NCBI RefSeq assembly: GCF_019458805.1 | Contig: NZ_JAIBOA010000008.1 | Span: forward strand, 1 to 64,000 | Direction: 5' to 3' | Source: Actinomadura parmotrematis | GTDB lineage: Bacteria; Actinomycetota; Actinomycetes; Streptosporangiales; Streptosporangiaceae | DNA: 64,000 nt | Shown: positions 51,437-61,726 of the stretch, piece by piece | Numbering within the stretch: position 1 is the first letter of the stretch | How the letters are laid out: each line of letters opens with the position of its first letter | Position numbers and translations under genes: made by a program | Notes under the pieces: model-generated | Databases searched by the model: none | What the model was told of the DNA's origin: nothing | Seen by the model: only the letters and a program-made list of their open reading frames with translations

Positions 51437-54130
51437 CTAGCCGCGGGCCGCGGCAGCGGCCGCGTCGATGGCCGCGCGGCCCGCCTCCAGCCGGGCGACC
51501 GGCACGCGGAACGGCGAGCAGGACACGTAGTCCAGGCCGACCTCGTGGCAGAAGTGCACCGAGTCGGGGTCGCCGCCGTGCTCGCCGCAGATGCCGAGCT
51601 TGATCCCCGGGCGGGTGCGGCGGCCCTCCTCGGCGGCGATCCGCACGAGGCGGCCGACGCCGTCGCGGTCGAGCGTCTCGAACGGCGAGACGCCGAACAC
51701 GCCGAGCTCCAGGTAGCGGGAGAAGAACGCCGCCTCGACGTCGTCGCGGGAGAAGCCCCACGTCGTCTGGGTGAGGTCGTTGGTGCCGAAGGAGAAGAAC
51801 TCCGCGGCCTCGGCGATCTGCCCGGCGGTGAGCGCCGCCCGCGGCAGCTCGATCATGGTGCCGATCAGCGCCGGGACGTCCACGCCGGTCTCGGCCGCGA
51901 CCTCCGCCAGCACGCCCTCGGCCTCCTCGCGGACGGCCTCCAGCTCCTGCACCGCGCCGACGAGCGGGATCATGATCTCGGGGCGCGGGTCACCGCCCGC
52001 CCGGCGCCGGTCCGCGGCCGCCTCGGCGATCGCCCGCACCTGCATCGAGAACAGGCCAGGAATCACCAAACCGAGCCGCACGCCGCGCAGTCCGAGCATA
52101 GGGTTCTGCTCGTGCAGACGGCGGACGGCCTCCAGGAGCCGGCGGTCCTGGTCGCTCGCGTCGGCGCCGGCGAGGGCGACCTTGACCGACAGGTCGGTGA
52201 GGTCGGGGAGGAACTCGTGCAGCGGGGGGTCGATCAGCCGGATGGTGACCGGCAGCCCGTCCATGGCCGCGAAGATGCCGGTGAAGTCCTCGCGCTGCAA
52301 GGGCTCCAGGGCGTCCAGGGCGTCCTGCCGCTCCTCGGCGGTCTCGGCGAGGATGAGCTTCTCCACCAGCTGCCGGCGGTCGCCGAGGAACATGTGCTCG
52401 GTCCGGCAGAGCCCGATGCCCTGCGCGCCGAACCGGCGGGCGCGCGCGGCGTCGTCGGGGTTGTCGGCGTTGGCGCGGACCTTCAGCGCGGCCGCCCCGT
52501 CGGCGTGCGCCATGACGCGGTGCACCGCCTGCACCAGCTCGTCGCCGCCCGCGGGGTCGAGCTCGCCCTCGAAGTACTGCACGACGGGCGAGTCCATGAC
52601 GGGCACCTCGCCGAGGTAGACCTCGCCGCTGGAGCCGTCGATGGAGATGACGTCGCCCTCGCCCACCACCACGCCGCCGGGCGCGGTGAACCGGCCGGCC
52701 TTGACGTCGACCTCCAGCTCCTCGGCGCCGCACACGCAGGTCTTGCCCATGCCGCGGGCGACGACGGCGGCGTGCGAGGTCTTGCCGCCGCGCGAGGTGA
52801 GGACGCCCTGCGCGGCGACCATGCCGGCGAGGTCGTCGGGGTTGGTCTCGCGGCGGACCAGGATGACGTCCTCGCCCTGCTCGGCGAGCTCCTTGGCGCG
52901 CTCGGAGGTGAACACGACCTTGCCGACGGCGGCGCCGGGCGAGGCGTTCATGCCCTTGGTGAGCAGCGTCACGTCCTCGATCTCGGCGGTGTCGAAGCGC
53001 GGGAACATCAGCTGGGCGAGCTGGTCGCCGGTGACGCGGCGCGCGGCCTCGTCGGCGTCGATCAGGTCCTGGTCGAGGAGCTGGCAGGCGATGCGGAACG
53101 CCGCGGCGGCGGTCCGCTTGCCCACGCGCGTCTGCAGCATCCAGAGCTTGCCGCGCTCGATCGTGAACTCGATGTCGCACATGTCGCGGTAGTGGTTCTC
53201 CAGCCGCGCCATGAACTCCATCAGCTGGTCGTAGCTGGTCTTGTCGATGCGTTCCAGGTCGGGCAGCGGCACGGTGTTGCGGATGCCGGCGACGACGTCC
53301 TCGCCCTGGGCGTTCTGCAGGTAGTCGCCGTAGACGCCCTGGTGCCCCGAGGCGGGGTCGCGGGTGAACGCGACGCCGGTGCCCGAGTCCTCGCCGAGGT
53401 TGCCGAACACCATCGAGCAGACGTTGACCGCCGTGCCGAGGTCCACCGGGATGCGCTCCTGGCGCCGGTAGAGGATGGCGCGGTCGGCGTTCCAGGAGTC
53501 GAACACCGCCTTGATCGCCAGGTCCATCTGCTCGCGCGGGTCGGCCGGGAACTCCCGGCCGGCGTGCTCGCGGACGATGCCCTTGAAGGTGGCGACGAGG
53601 CCGCGCAGGTCGGCGGCGTCGAGCCCGGCGTCGTCCTTGGTGCCCCTGGCGTCCTTGGCGGCCTCGATGGCGTCCTCGAACAGGTCGCCCTCGATGTCCA
53701 GCACGGTCTTGCCGAACATCTGGATGAGCCGCCGGTAGGAGTCCCAGGCGAACCGCTCGTCGCCCGCCTGCGCGGCGAGGCCCTCGACGGACTCGTCGTT
53801 CAGCCCGATGTTGAGGACCGTCTCCATCATGCCCGGCATGCTGAACTTGGCGCCCGAGCGGACGCTGACCAGCAGCGGGTCGTCGGCCTGCCCGAGCCGC
53901 TTGCCCATCTCCTCCTGCAGGGCGGCCAGGTGCGCGTCCACCTCGTCCTGGAGCCCGTCGGGCAGGCTTCCGTGGGCGAGGTAGTGGCGGCAAGCCTCCG
54001 TGGTGATCGTGAACCCGGGAGGCACGGGCAGACCGAGGTTGGTCATCTCGGCGAGGTTGGCGCCCTTGCCACCCAGCAGATCCTTGAGGTCTTTGTTTCC
54101 CTCAGTGAAGTCGTACACGAACTTCGGCAC
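51437..54130 (-). CDS. ppdK: Pyruvate, phosphate dikinase
   Basis: The 897-residue enzyme interconverts pyruvate + ATP + Pi with PEP + AMP + PPi. The N-terminal ATP-grasp domain has KDLLGGKGANLAEMTNLGLP and MPGMMETVLNIGLND. The swivelling domain has the phosphohistidine in TSHAAVVARGMGKTCVCGA. The C-terminal PEP domain has RTEHMFLGDRR, GLRGVRLGL and the acid/base Cys in LGICGEHGGDPDS. All key residues are present. The GTG at 54130 follows AAGGAG. It is divergent from the GH15 gene. Confidence 0.97.
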   Translation of the reverse strand: MPKFVYDFTEGNKDLKDLLGGKGANLAEMTNLGLPVPPGFTITTEACRHYLAHGSLPDGLQDEVDAHLAALQEEMGKRLGQADDPLLVSVRSGAKFSMPGMMETVLNIGLNDESVEGLAAQAGDERFAWDSYRRLIQMFGKTVLDIEGDLFEDAIEAAKDARGTKDDAGLDAADLRGLVATFKGIVREHAGREFPADPREQMDLAIKAVFDSWNADRAILYRRQERIPVDLGTAVNVCSMVFGNLGEDSGTGVAFTRDPASGHQGVYGDYLQNAQGEDVVAGIRNTVPLPDLERIDKTSYDQLMEFMARLENHYRDMCDIEFTIERGKLWMLQTRVGKRTAAAAFRIACQLLDQDLIDADEAARRVTGDQLAQLMFPRFDTAEIEDVTLLTKGMNASPGAAVGKVVFTSERAKELAEQGEDVILVRRETNPDDLAGMVAAQGVLTSRGGKTSHAAVVARGMGKTCVCGAEELEVDVKAGRFTAPGGVVVGEGDVISIDGSSGEVYLGEVPVMDSPVVQYFEGELDPAGGDELVQAVHRVMAHADGAAALKVRANADNPDDAARARRFGAQGIGLCRTEHMFLGDRRQLVEKLILAETAEERQDALDALEPLQREDFTGIFAAMDGLPVTIRLIDPPLHEFLPDLTDLSVKVALAGADASDQDRRLLEAVRRLHEQNPMLGLRGVRLGLVIPGLFSMQVRAIAEAAADRRRAGGDPRPEIMIPLVGAVQELEAVREEAEGVLAEVAAETGVDVPALIGTMIELPRAALTAGQIAEAAEFFSFGTNDLTQTTWGFSRDDVEAAFFSRYLELGVFGVSPFETLDRDGVGRLVRIAAEEGRRTRPGIKLGICGEHGGDPDSVHFCHEVGLDYVSCSPFRVPVARLEAGRAAIDAAAAAARG

Positions 54131-54432
54131 GGGGAGCTCCTTCTCGCTCCGGTTCCACCCAACGACAGGACCGGGGTCCGGCCCGCCCGGGGCGCGCGTC
54201 GTCGCGTTCCCGCAGGCGGTGACGGTCCTTTGCCCTGTTTGCGGGGACTGTACCCGTGTTGTCCCCCGCCGCTCGCCGCCCGTTCACCTCTGCCGCGTTC
54301 GCGCAGGTCAGCGGCCGCGTAGTGGTCTATTCCAATAGCCACATTCCAGACAGCCCCCGTAGGGAAAACAGCCAGGGCACATGGCCTGCGCATTGCGATC
54401 GAGAGGGAATGATGGAGCACGGAGGTGAGGCT
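54131..54432. other. 302-bp divergent control region, ppdK / GH15
   Basis: No gene is apparent. It is less GC-rich near 54,330-54,410. It contains a DasR-like element at 54321-54336, a GC-rich block beside ppdK, and a strong ribosome site GGAGGTGA (54421-54428) for the rightward gene. I cannot place -35/-10 hexamers with confidence. Confidence 0.6.
54321..54336. promoter_or_regulatory. DasR-like (dre) operator candidate
   Basis: AGTGGTCTATTCCAAT keeps the dre core TGGTCTA..CCA and matches AGTGGTCTAGACCACT at 12 of 16 positions. DasR is the GntR-type regulator of aminosugar and central carbon metabolism in actinomycetes. The site lies between a PEP-forming enzyme and a glucan hydrolase. Identification is by sequence resemblance only. 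Confidence 0.45.
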
Positions 54433-56319
54433 GTGAGGCCCAAGGTCGCCGGTGGCCGGGCGGGGGATCCGTTCGCACCGATCGCCGATTTCGGGTTCCT
54501 GTCGGACTGCGAGACGACCGCCCTGGTCGCGCCGAGCGGGAACATCGAGTGGATGTGCCTGCCCAAGATGGACTCGCCCAGCGTGTTCGGTTCGATCCTG
54601 GACCGGGACGCGGGGTACTTCCGGCTGGGCCCGGCGGGCGTGGAGGTGCCCGCCGCGCAGCGGTACATCCCCGGCACGATGGTGATGGAGACCACCTGGT
54701 GGGTGCACGGCGGCTGGGTGGTGGTGACCGACGCGCTGCTGATGGGCCCCTGGCACCACGAGAACGAGCGGTCGCAGACCGACCGGCGGGCGCCGACCGA
54801 CTACGACGCCGACCACGTCCTGCTGCGGATGGTGCGCTGCGTCAACGGGCAGGCGCAGGTCCGCCTGGACTGCATGCCGGTGTTCGACTACGGGCAGACG
54901 CCGGCGCGCTGGGAGTACTGCGGCGCCGGGTACCACGAGGCCGTCGCCCGCGGCAACGGCATCAACCTGCGGCTCACCACCGACATGAACGTGGGCTTCG
55001 AGGGGTCGCTCGCCACGTCCCGGACGCTGCTGAAGCAGGGCGACGTCCGCTACGTCGCGCTGTCGTGGAGCGAGCACCGGCCGCCCGGCGACTACGAGGA
55101 GGCGCACGAGCGCCTGGTGTGGACGGTGCACCACTGGCAGCACTGGCTGGACCGCGGCCGCTTCCCCGACCACCCGTGGCGCAGCCACCTGCAGCGCAGC
55201 GCGCTCACCCTGAAGGGCCTCACCTACGGCCCTACCGGGGCGGTCGCCGCGGCCGCGACGACGTCCCTCCCCGAGGCGCCGGGCGGTGACCGCAACTGGG
55301 ACTACCGCTACACCTGGATCCGCGACTCCACGATGGCGCTCTGGGCCTTCTACACCCTCGGGTACGACTGGGAGGCCAACGACTTCTTCTACTTCATCAC
55401 CGACGTGGCCGAGGCCGCCGAGGGCAAGCTGCAGATCATGTACGGGCTGGACGGCCGCGAGGAGCTGCCCGAGGCGACGCTGGACCACCTCAGCGGCTAC
55501 GACAACGCCCGCCCGGTGCGCATCGGCAACGAGGCGTACATGCAGGCCCAGCACGACGTGTGGGGCGCGATCATCGGGTCGATCTACATGTTCGTGCGCA
55601 AGCGCGACCGGCTCGACGACCGGCTCTGGAAGATCGTGGTGAAGCAGGTCGAGGACGCCGTGGAGAACTGGCGCGCCCCCGACTGCGGCATGTGGGAGGT
55701 GCGCGGCGAGCCGCAGCACTTCACCTCCTCCAAGGTGTTCTGCTGGGTCGCCGCCGAGCGCGGCGCGCGCCTCGCCCGCATCCGCGGCGACGACGAGCGG
55801 GCCCGCCGCTGGCAGCTCGCCGCCGACGAGATGCACGCCGACGTGCTGGAGAACGCCCTGGACGACCGGGGGGTGTTCACCGCGCACTACGGCGCGACCG
55901 CGCTCGACGCGTCGGCGCTGCTCATCCCGCTGCTGGGGTTCCTGCCCGCCGACGACAAGCGGGTCCGCGAGACCGTCCTCGCCATCGCCGACGAGCTGTC
56001 GGAGGACGACCTGGTGCTGCGCTACCGGGCGACCGAGACCGACGACGGCTTCGAGTCGGAGGAGGGCACCTTCACCATCTGCTCGTTCTGGCTGGTCAGC
56101 GCGCTGGTGATGATCGGCGAGCTGGAGCGGGCGCGCACCCTCTGCGAGAAGCTGCTGTCGTACGCCAGCCCGCTGCAGCTGTACGCCGAGGAGATCGACC
56201 CGCACACCGGGCGGCACCTCGGCAACTTCCCGCAGGCGTTCACCCACCTGGCGCTGATCAACGCGGTGATGCAGGTCATCCGCGCCGAGCAGGAGACGAT
56301 GGACTCCCCGCTCGCCTGA
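54433..56319 (+). CDS. Glycoside hydrolase family 15 protein (glucoamylase/trehalase-like)
   Basis: The 628-residue cytosolic protein has the GH15 N-terminal beta domain (IADFGFLSDCETTALVAPSG, IEWMCLPKMDSPSVFGSILD) and the (alpha/alpha)6 barrel with DRNWDYRYTWIRDSTMALWA, CGMWEVRGEPQHFTSSKVFC (probable acid Glu) and DGFESEEGTFTICSFWLVSA (probable base Glu). Mycobacterial relatives are trehalases; glucoamylase activity is also possible. I prefer the GTG at 54433, four bases after GGAGGTGA, over the ATG pair at 54409/54412. Confidence 0.9.
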   Translation: MRPKVAGGRAGDPFAPIADFGFLSDCETTALVAPSGNIEWMCLPKMDSPSVFGSILDRDAGYFRLGPAGVEVPAAQRYIPGTMVMETTWWVHGGWVVVTDALLMGPWHHENERSQTDRRAPTDYDADHVLLRMVRCVNGQAQVRLDCMPVFDYGQTPARWEYCGAGYHEAVARGNGINLRLTTDMNVGFEGSLATSRTLLKQGDVRYVALSWSEHRPPGDYEEAHERLVWTVHHWQHWLDRGRFPDHPWRSHLQRSALTLKGLTYGPTGAVAAAATTSLPEAPGGDRNWDYRYTWIRDSTMALWAFYTLGYDWEANDFFYFITDVAEAAEGKLQIMYGLDGREELPEATLDHLSGYDNARPVRIGNEAYMQAQHDVWGAIIGSIYMFVRKRDRLDDRLWKIVVKQVEDAVENWRAPDCGMWEVRGEPQHFTSSKVFCWVAAERGARLARIRGDDERARRWQLAADEMHADVLENALDDRGVFTAHYGATALDASALLIPLLGFLPADDKRVRETVLAIADELSEDDLVLRYRATETDDGFESEEGTFTICSFWLVSALVMIGELERARTLCEKLLSYASPLQLYAEEIDPHTGRHLGNFPQAFTHLALINAVMQVIRAEQETMDSPLA

Positions 56320-56329
56320 ACCGCCGCGC

Positions 56330-56377
56330 CGCCCGTCGTGTCCCCTCCCGCCCGCGCGGGAGGGGACACGACGGGCG
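56330..56377 (+). terminator. Terminator, 21-bp perfect stem
   Basis: Bases 56330-56350 pair perfectly with 56357-56377 across a six-base CCCGCG loop, 10 bases after the GH15 stop. Confidence 0.88.
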
Positions 56378-56518
56378 TTCCTGACAGAAATCCGCGCGGC
56401 CGTCAGCGTCCCCGGTTACTGTTCCCGATCATGGAAACCCCTCCCCCCGGCCCCGCCGCCGGCACACCCCGCACCCGGTCGTTCCTCCCGTGAGCCGTGC
56501 GACGCCGGACCCCCGGTC

Positions 56519-57394
56519 GTGACGGCTCCTCGCGAAGGGCGGCGCGGCAAGCGGCTCGCGGTCGGCGGCGTGGCCGCCGGCTTCGCCTGCGTGGCCGCGC
56601 TGGCCCTGCTCGCCGGGCTCTGCACCGGGACGGTGCGCGCTCCCGGGCGGGCCGCCGACGGGCGGCTCACCGGCCGGGGACGCGTCACCGTCGACCGGCT
56701 CCGCGTCGGGGACTGCGTGACGGGTTTCCGGGGCGAGCGGAGCGGCCGGACGGTGACCGCGCTGCCCTGCGACCGGCCGCACAACGCCGAGCTCGTCGCC
56801 GCGCCCGCCGTCCCCGCCGCCGACCATCCGACGGCCGCGCGGGCGTCGGCGGCCGCGGGGCGGCTCTGCGACGCCGCCACCCGGAGGCTGCGGGTGAAGA
56901 GCCGCTACGCCGGCGTCCTGCGGAACGTCTTCCTCGCCCCCGACCCGGAGAAGGGCGGGGGCGGGGACGGCGCCGCCCGCTGCATCCTGTGGATCCCGGG
57001 CGGCGACCGCCTGGACGCCCCGCTCGCCGCGAGCGTCGACCCGGCCGTCCGGCTGTGGACCGAGCTGGCGACGGGCGACTGCCTGGCCGGCGACCGCGCG
57101 GACGCCGCCGGGCTGTACCGGACGGTGCCCTGCTCCCGCCCGCACCGCGCGCAGGTCGTGGCGGCCGAGACGCTCGGCGGGGGCGCCTGGCCCGGCACGA
57201 AGACGGTGAAGAAGGAGAGCGCGAACCGCTGCGAGCGGCCGTGGGCGGAGGCATCGCACGCCGCCGGCGCGCCGCGCGGGCTGAAGCCGTACTACCTGTA
57301 CCCGCTGAAGGAGAACTGGGCGGGCGGTGAGCGCTCCGTCGTCTGCCTGATGGTGTCGCCCGAAAAGTCCTTGGAGCGTTCCCTCGTCCGCTGA
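56519..57394 (+). CDS. Membrane-anchored septum-formation-domain-like protein
   Basis: The 291-residue protein has one N-terminal transmembrane helix (VAAGFACVAALALLAGLCTG) and two Septum_form-type repeats outside: residues ~58-130 (RLRVGDCVTGFRGE, TALPCDRPHNAELVAAPA) and ~180-255 (ATGDCLAGDRADAAG, RTVPCSRPHRAQVVAAETL). Each carries paired Cys that may form disulfides. The domain name comes from an actinobacterial protein linked to septation; the real role is uncertain. The GTG at 56519 starts MTAPREGRRGKRLA. Confidence 0.75.
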   Translation: MTAPREGRRGKRLAVGGVAAGFACVAALALLAGLCTGTVRAPGRAADGRLTGRGRVTVDRLRVGDCVTGFRGERSGRTVTALPCDRPHNAELVAAPAVPAADHPTAARASAAAGRLCDAATRRLRVKSRYAGVLRNVFLAPDPEKGGGGDGAARCILWIPGGDRLDAPLAASVDPAVRLWTELATGDCLAGDRADAAGLYRTVPCSRPHRAQVVAAETLGGGAWPGTKTVKKESANRCERPWAEASHAAGAPRGLKPYYLYPLKENWAGGERSVVCLMVSPEKSLERSLVR

Positions 57395-57546
57395 GGATCG
57401 CCCCGTTCCCGCCGGGCGGGCGCGGGCACGCACAATGATCCGCAAGCCCCGTCCCGCGCGCGCGTGCCGCATCGCGCGACGGGCCGCGGCGCCTCCCCCA
57501 CGCCTGTCACGTCAACCCCGCGGGCGGGGGCGCGAACCGGCCACCG

Positions 57547-57595
57547 TGTGATCCACGTCACTCCATTGCCGCCGGGGTCAGCGCCGACTTACGGT
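57547..57595 (+). promoter_or_regulatory. Crp-like site and promoter of the secreted-protein gene
   Basis: TGTGA-TCCACG-TCACT (57547-57562) fits the Crp/GlxR consensus TGTGA-N6-TCACA except for the last base. It ends four bases before TTGCCG (57566-57571), 18-bp spacer, TACGGT (57590-57595). The site is placed for activation of the gene at 57633. It lies in a 238-bp gap otherwise without features. Confidence 0.5.
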
Positions 57596-57632
57596 CACGC
57601 TGCCCACCCCGAACCGGACAAAGGAGCATCCG

Positions 57633-58313
57633 GTGGCACACATCAGGCAGTCCATCGCCGTAGGAACCGCCCTCCTCGCCCCGCTCGCCGTGCTCGCCCC
57701 CGCCGCGGACGCGGCGACCACCACCATCCGCAGGGGCACGGCCACCGCCGCCGCCTACAGCGGCAGCGTGCGCGCCTCGCTGCTCGGCACCGCGTCGGTG
57801 TCGACGTCGATCGGCACCGGCTCGTGCAACCAGTCCACGCTGACCGGCTCCATCCAGTCCAACGGCACCGCGCTCTCCATCACCGCGGCGTCCATCACCA
57901 ACAACCCCGGCCCCGCCTGCCCGGGGACCGGCGGCACCATCGCCGTCACCACCCAGAACCTGCCGTGGACGGGCGGCTCGGTCGTCTACGACAGCGCCCA
58001 CACCGGCGGGCGCGACGCCGCCGTCACCATCGCCGGGTTCAAGGTGAAGGCCGTCGCGAGCATCCTCGGCGGCATCACCTGCTACTACGGCGGCAGCCTG
58101 ACCGCCAACGGCTACAACCCCGACAACGCCGCCCGCCCGAACACCTCCGTCGCGCAGGCCGAGGTCGGGGTGAACGGCGCCACGGTGTCCAAGCAGAGCG
58201 GCAGCAGCTTCCTCTGCCCGTCCACCGCCACCGTCACCGCGACCTACCAGCTCCAGGGCGAGACGACGGCCGGATCCGGCGTCTTCGACCAGAAGCTGTA
58301 CGTCACGAGCTGA
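57633..58313 (+). CDS. Secreted protein of unknown function
   Basis: The 226-residue protein has a clear Sec signal (SIAVGTALLAPLAVLAPAAD, cleavage near ADA-A). The mature part is Ser/Thr/Gly/Asn-rich and predicted all-beta: TGSCNQSTLTGSIQSNGTAL, NNPGPACPGTGGTIAVTTQN, GGITCYYGGSLTANGYNPDN and SFLCPSTATVTATYQL. Four Cys could form two disulfides. Similar secreted beta proteins with this Cys pattern are common and unnamed in actinomycetes. The GTG follows AAAGGAG. Expression may be Crp-controlled. Confidence 0.82.
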   Translation: MAHIRQSIAVGTALLAPLAVLAPAADAATTTIRRGTATAAAYSGSVRASLLGTASVSTSIGTGSCNQSTLTGSIQSNGTALSITAASITNNPGPACPGTGGTIAVTTQNLPWTGGSVVYDSAHTGGRDAAVTIAGFKVKAVASILGGITCYYGGSLTANGYNPDNAARPNTSVAQAEVGVNGATVSKQSGSSFLCPSTATVTATYQLQGETTAGSGVFDQKLYVTS

Positions 58314-58330
58314 GCCCCCCGTGACGGCGG

Positions 58331-58362
58331 CGGGCCGCCTCCCGCGTGCGGGAGGCGGCCCG
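58331..58362. terminator. Bidirectional terminator, 15-bp perfect stem
   Basis: CGGGCCGCCTCCCGC (58331-58345) pairs with GCGGGAGGCGGCCCG (58348-58362). It lies between the convergent secreted-protein and glycyl-tRNA synthetase genes. Confidence 0.85.
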
Positions 58363-58388
58363 TCCCCGTGCTCCGGGCGGGGCGGCGG

Positions 58389-59777
<1,389 letters not shown>

Positions 59778-60006
59778 GAAGACTTCTCCATCCGGCTGGC
59801 GGTCGGCGGGATTGTGTGTACACCCTCGCACCGCCCGTGCCGCGGGCGGAGGCGAGACATCGCGTGTGATCCCCTGGATTCCGGTCGCGGGGGCCGCGGC
59901 GCCGTCGGCGTCACGCGGCCTCGCCCCGGGACCACGACCAGCTTACACATCCGGGGCGGGGCCGCTCGCGCCGTTTCCCGCGGGCCGCGCCGGTCGGCGA
60001 GCGCGG

Positions 60007-61278
60007 TCAGTAGACGCGGCCGTCCACGTAGTTGGAGTCCACATTCAGGGTGACGCCGCCGTGGGTCTCCCGGTGGCCGCCCCGGTACTGCTTGATGCGG
60101 CGGTGCGGCTGCCACCAGTCGTCGCGGACCATCCGGTGGGTGGAGGTGGCCGCGCCGTCCCAGCTCGCGAACCAGATGGCGTCCGGCTTGACGACGCCGC
60201 GCGCCCGGCCGAGGTCGCGGACGCCCGAGGCCACGCTGCTGTAGACGCCCGGGACGTAGCGGCGCCGCACCAGCTCGGTGGACCACGCCTGGAGGAAGGC
60301 GAGCACCGGCTTGCGGCAGGACGCCCGCCCGCTGTCGTACGCCTCCATGTCGAAGTAGATCGGCTTGCCGCGCGGGATGCCGAGGGCGCGGGCGCGGGCC
60401 ACCGCGTCCCGGGCCGCCTTCGCGCCCTCCGCCGGCGCGTTCGCCGCGTCGAAGTGCGCCCGGTAGGGCGTGCAGGGCGACTGCAGGCCGACATAGGTCG
60501 GGATGAGCCGGTAGCCCATCGCGCGGACGCTCCTGACCCAGGACGCGGTCAGGTTCGGCTGCGCGCAACCGCGGGCCGCGCCGCCGATGTAGATGTTGCC
60601 CACACCGTAGGTGCCGCGCCAGGCCCGCATGGCGCGCAGCGACGGGGCGGTGCAGGTGTCGAAGCCCTTGCCGGTCGCCCAGACGCGCTGCGCCGCCGGG
60701 AGCGCGGGGAGCTCGGGCGGCGCGACCGGCGCGACCCGGGCCCGCCGGCGCCGGCCCGGTTCGGGCGCCCAGTCCGCGCTCAGCCGGGTGCCCTGGACGA
60801 CGGAGCGCAGCGCGCCGGGGTCGGCGCCGTAGGTGCCGGTCATCGTCACGCCCGCCTCGGGCACCGCGACGGCGACCTCGCGTCCGTCCGCCGCCGCGAC
60901 CTCCTGGTGGGCGAGCCGGTCGGCGCGGACGGGCCCGCGCCGCCGCGCGGCGTCGTCGTCGCGCGGCTCGACGAGCAGCGCCTCGGTGCGCCCGACGGCG
61001 CGGGCGGGGCAGTCCGGCTGCGCGCTCGGGCGGCCGAGGTAGACGGCGTGGACGTCGAAGCGCACGCACCGGGCGGGGTCCTCGTCGAGCCGGTACACCG
61101 GCCAGCCGGCCGGGACGGGGACGCGGACGCCCCGGTAGGCGACGGTCCGTGCGGCGGAGGGGTCCGCCGCGGCGTCGGGTCCGGGCGCCGACCGCGCCGC
61201 GGGCACCCCGGGCCCGACGGGCGAGGCGACCGATGCGGCCCCCGCGAGTAGTGCTGCCAGAGCCGTGCCACGCCGCAT
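60007..61278 (-). CDS. Secreted DUF1906 (glycoside-hydrolase-like) protein
   Basis: The 423-residue protein has an N-terminal signal (ALAALLAGAASVASPVGPGV), an unassigned region to ~195, and a DUF1906 TIM-barrel domain: GKGFDTCTAPSLRAMRAW, VGNIYIGGAARGCAQPNLT, RLIPTYVGLQSPCTPYRAHF, KPIYFDMEAYD and NVDSNYVDGRVY. The fold is shared with Rv2525c, a Tat-exported protein tied to cell-wall homeostasis; the DME acids resemble GH25 catalytic residues. Activity on glycans is plausible, unproven. ATG at 61278. Confidence 0.87.
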   Translation of the reverse strand: MRRGTALAALLAGAASVASPVGPGVPAARSAPGPDAAADPSAARTVAYRGVRVPVPAGWPVYRLDEDPARCVRFDVHAVYLGRPSAQPDCPARAVGRTEALLVEPRDDDAARRRGPVRADRLAHQEVAAADGREVAVAVPEAGVTMTGTYGADPGALRSVVQGTRLSADWAPEPGRRRRARVAPVAPPELPALPAAQRVWATGKGFDTCTAPSLRAMRAWRGTYGVGNIYIGGAARGCAQPNLTASWVRSVRAMGYRLIPTYVGLQSPCTPYRAHFDAANAPAEGAKAARDAVARARALGIPRGKPIYFDMEAYDSGRASCRKPVLAFLQAWSTELVRRRYVPGVYSSVASGVRDLGRARGVVKPDAIWFASWDGAATSTHRMVRDDWWQPHRRIKQYRGGHRETHGGVTLNVDSNYVDGRVY

Positions 61279-61402
61279 CGGAAACCCCCCGAGTCGATCA
61301 CGATGCGGCTGTGATCACCTACGCTCCGGCGTGTCAAACGGGCCTTTTTCGCTTCTTGGCCCGGGGTCGGGGCTTCCGTTGCCCGCGGTTGACGGAGCGC
61401 GT

Positions 61403-61687
61403 TCAGCGGGCGACGACGACCTCGTAGGCGCCGGGCTCGTCCACGGCGAAGGCGGCGAGCGGGATGAACAGCAGCCGCACGTCGTAGGCGCCGAGGGCGC
61501 GCCGGTAGAACCCGGCGCCGTCCCACTCGGTGACGAGCGCCCAGAGGCCGGGGTCGTCGACGGTGCGCGCGAGCCGCCCGGCGCGGTAGCCGGCGCTGCC
61601 CGCGAGGGCGTCGAGGACGGTGGTCATGTCGGCGGCGAAGCCGTCCGACCGCTCCGGGGGCACCCGGTACCGGGTGATGGCGATCAT
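61403..61687 (-). CDS. ABM-like (dimeric alpha/beta barrel) small protein
   Basis: The 94-residue protein fits the antibiotic-biosynthesis-monooxygenase/dimeric ferredoxin-like fold: MIAITRYRVPPERSDGFAAD, AGYRAGRLARTVDDPGLWAL and VTEWDGAGFYRRALGAYDV. These proteins dimerise and may act as oxygenases or stress proteins; no cofactor residues identify a reaction. It is divergent from the small membrane-protein gene (39 bases apart). Confidence 0.8.
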   Translation of the reverse strand: MIAITRYRVPPERSDGFAADMTTVLDALAGSAGYRAGRLARTVDDPGLWALVTEWDGAGFYRRALGAYDVRLLFIPLAAFAVDEPGAYEVVVAR

Positions 61688-61726
61688 CGCCCCATCCTGG
61701 CAGGACCGCGGGGCTAGGTTGGGCGG

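Noticed and set aside
50651..54322. A 1223-codon plus-strand frame opposite ppdK
   Set aside because: Antisense to ppdK and the YdcF-like gene; no recognisable domain and biased composition.
59843..59858. Third copy of the intergenic cassette, from GCGGGCGGAGGCGAG upstream of glyS
   Set aside because: Only the ribosome-site-like 3' end matches; the 47-nt core is absent, so it is treated as coincidence.
59778..60006. Possible T-box leader before glycyl-tRNA synthetase
   Set aside because: The 229-bp upstream gap has no T-box sequence or specifier stem that I can fold convincingly.
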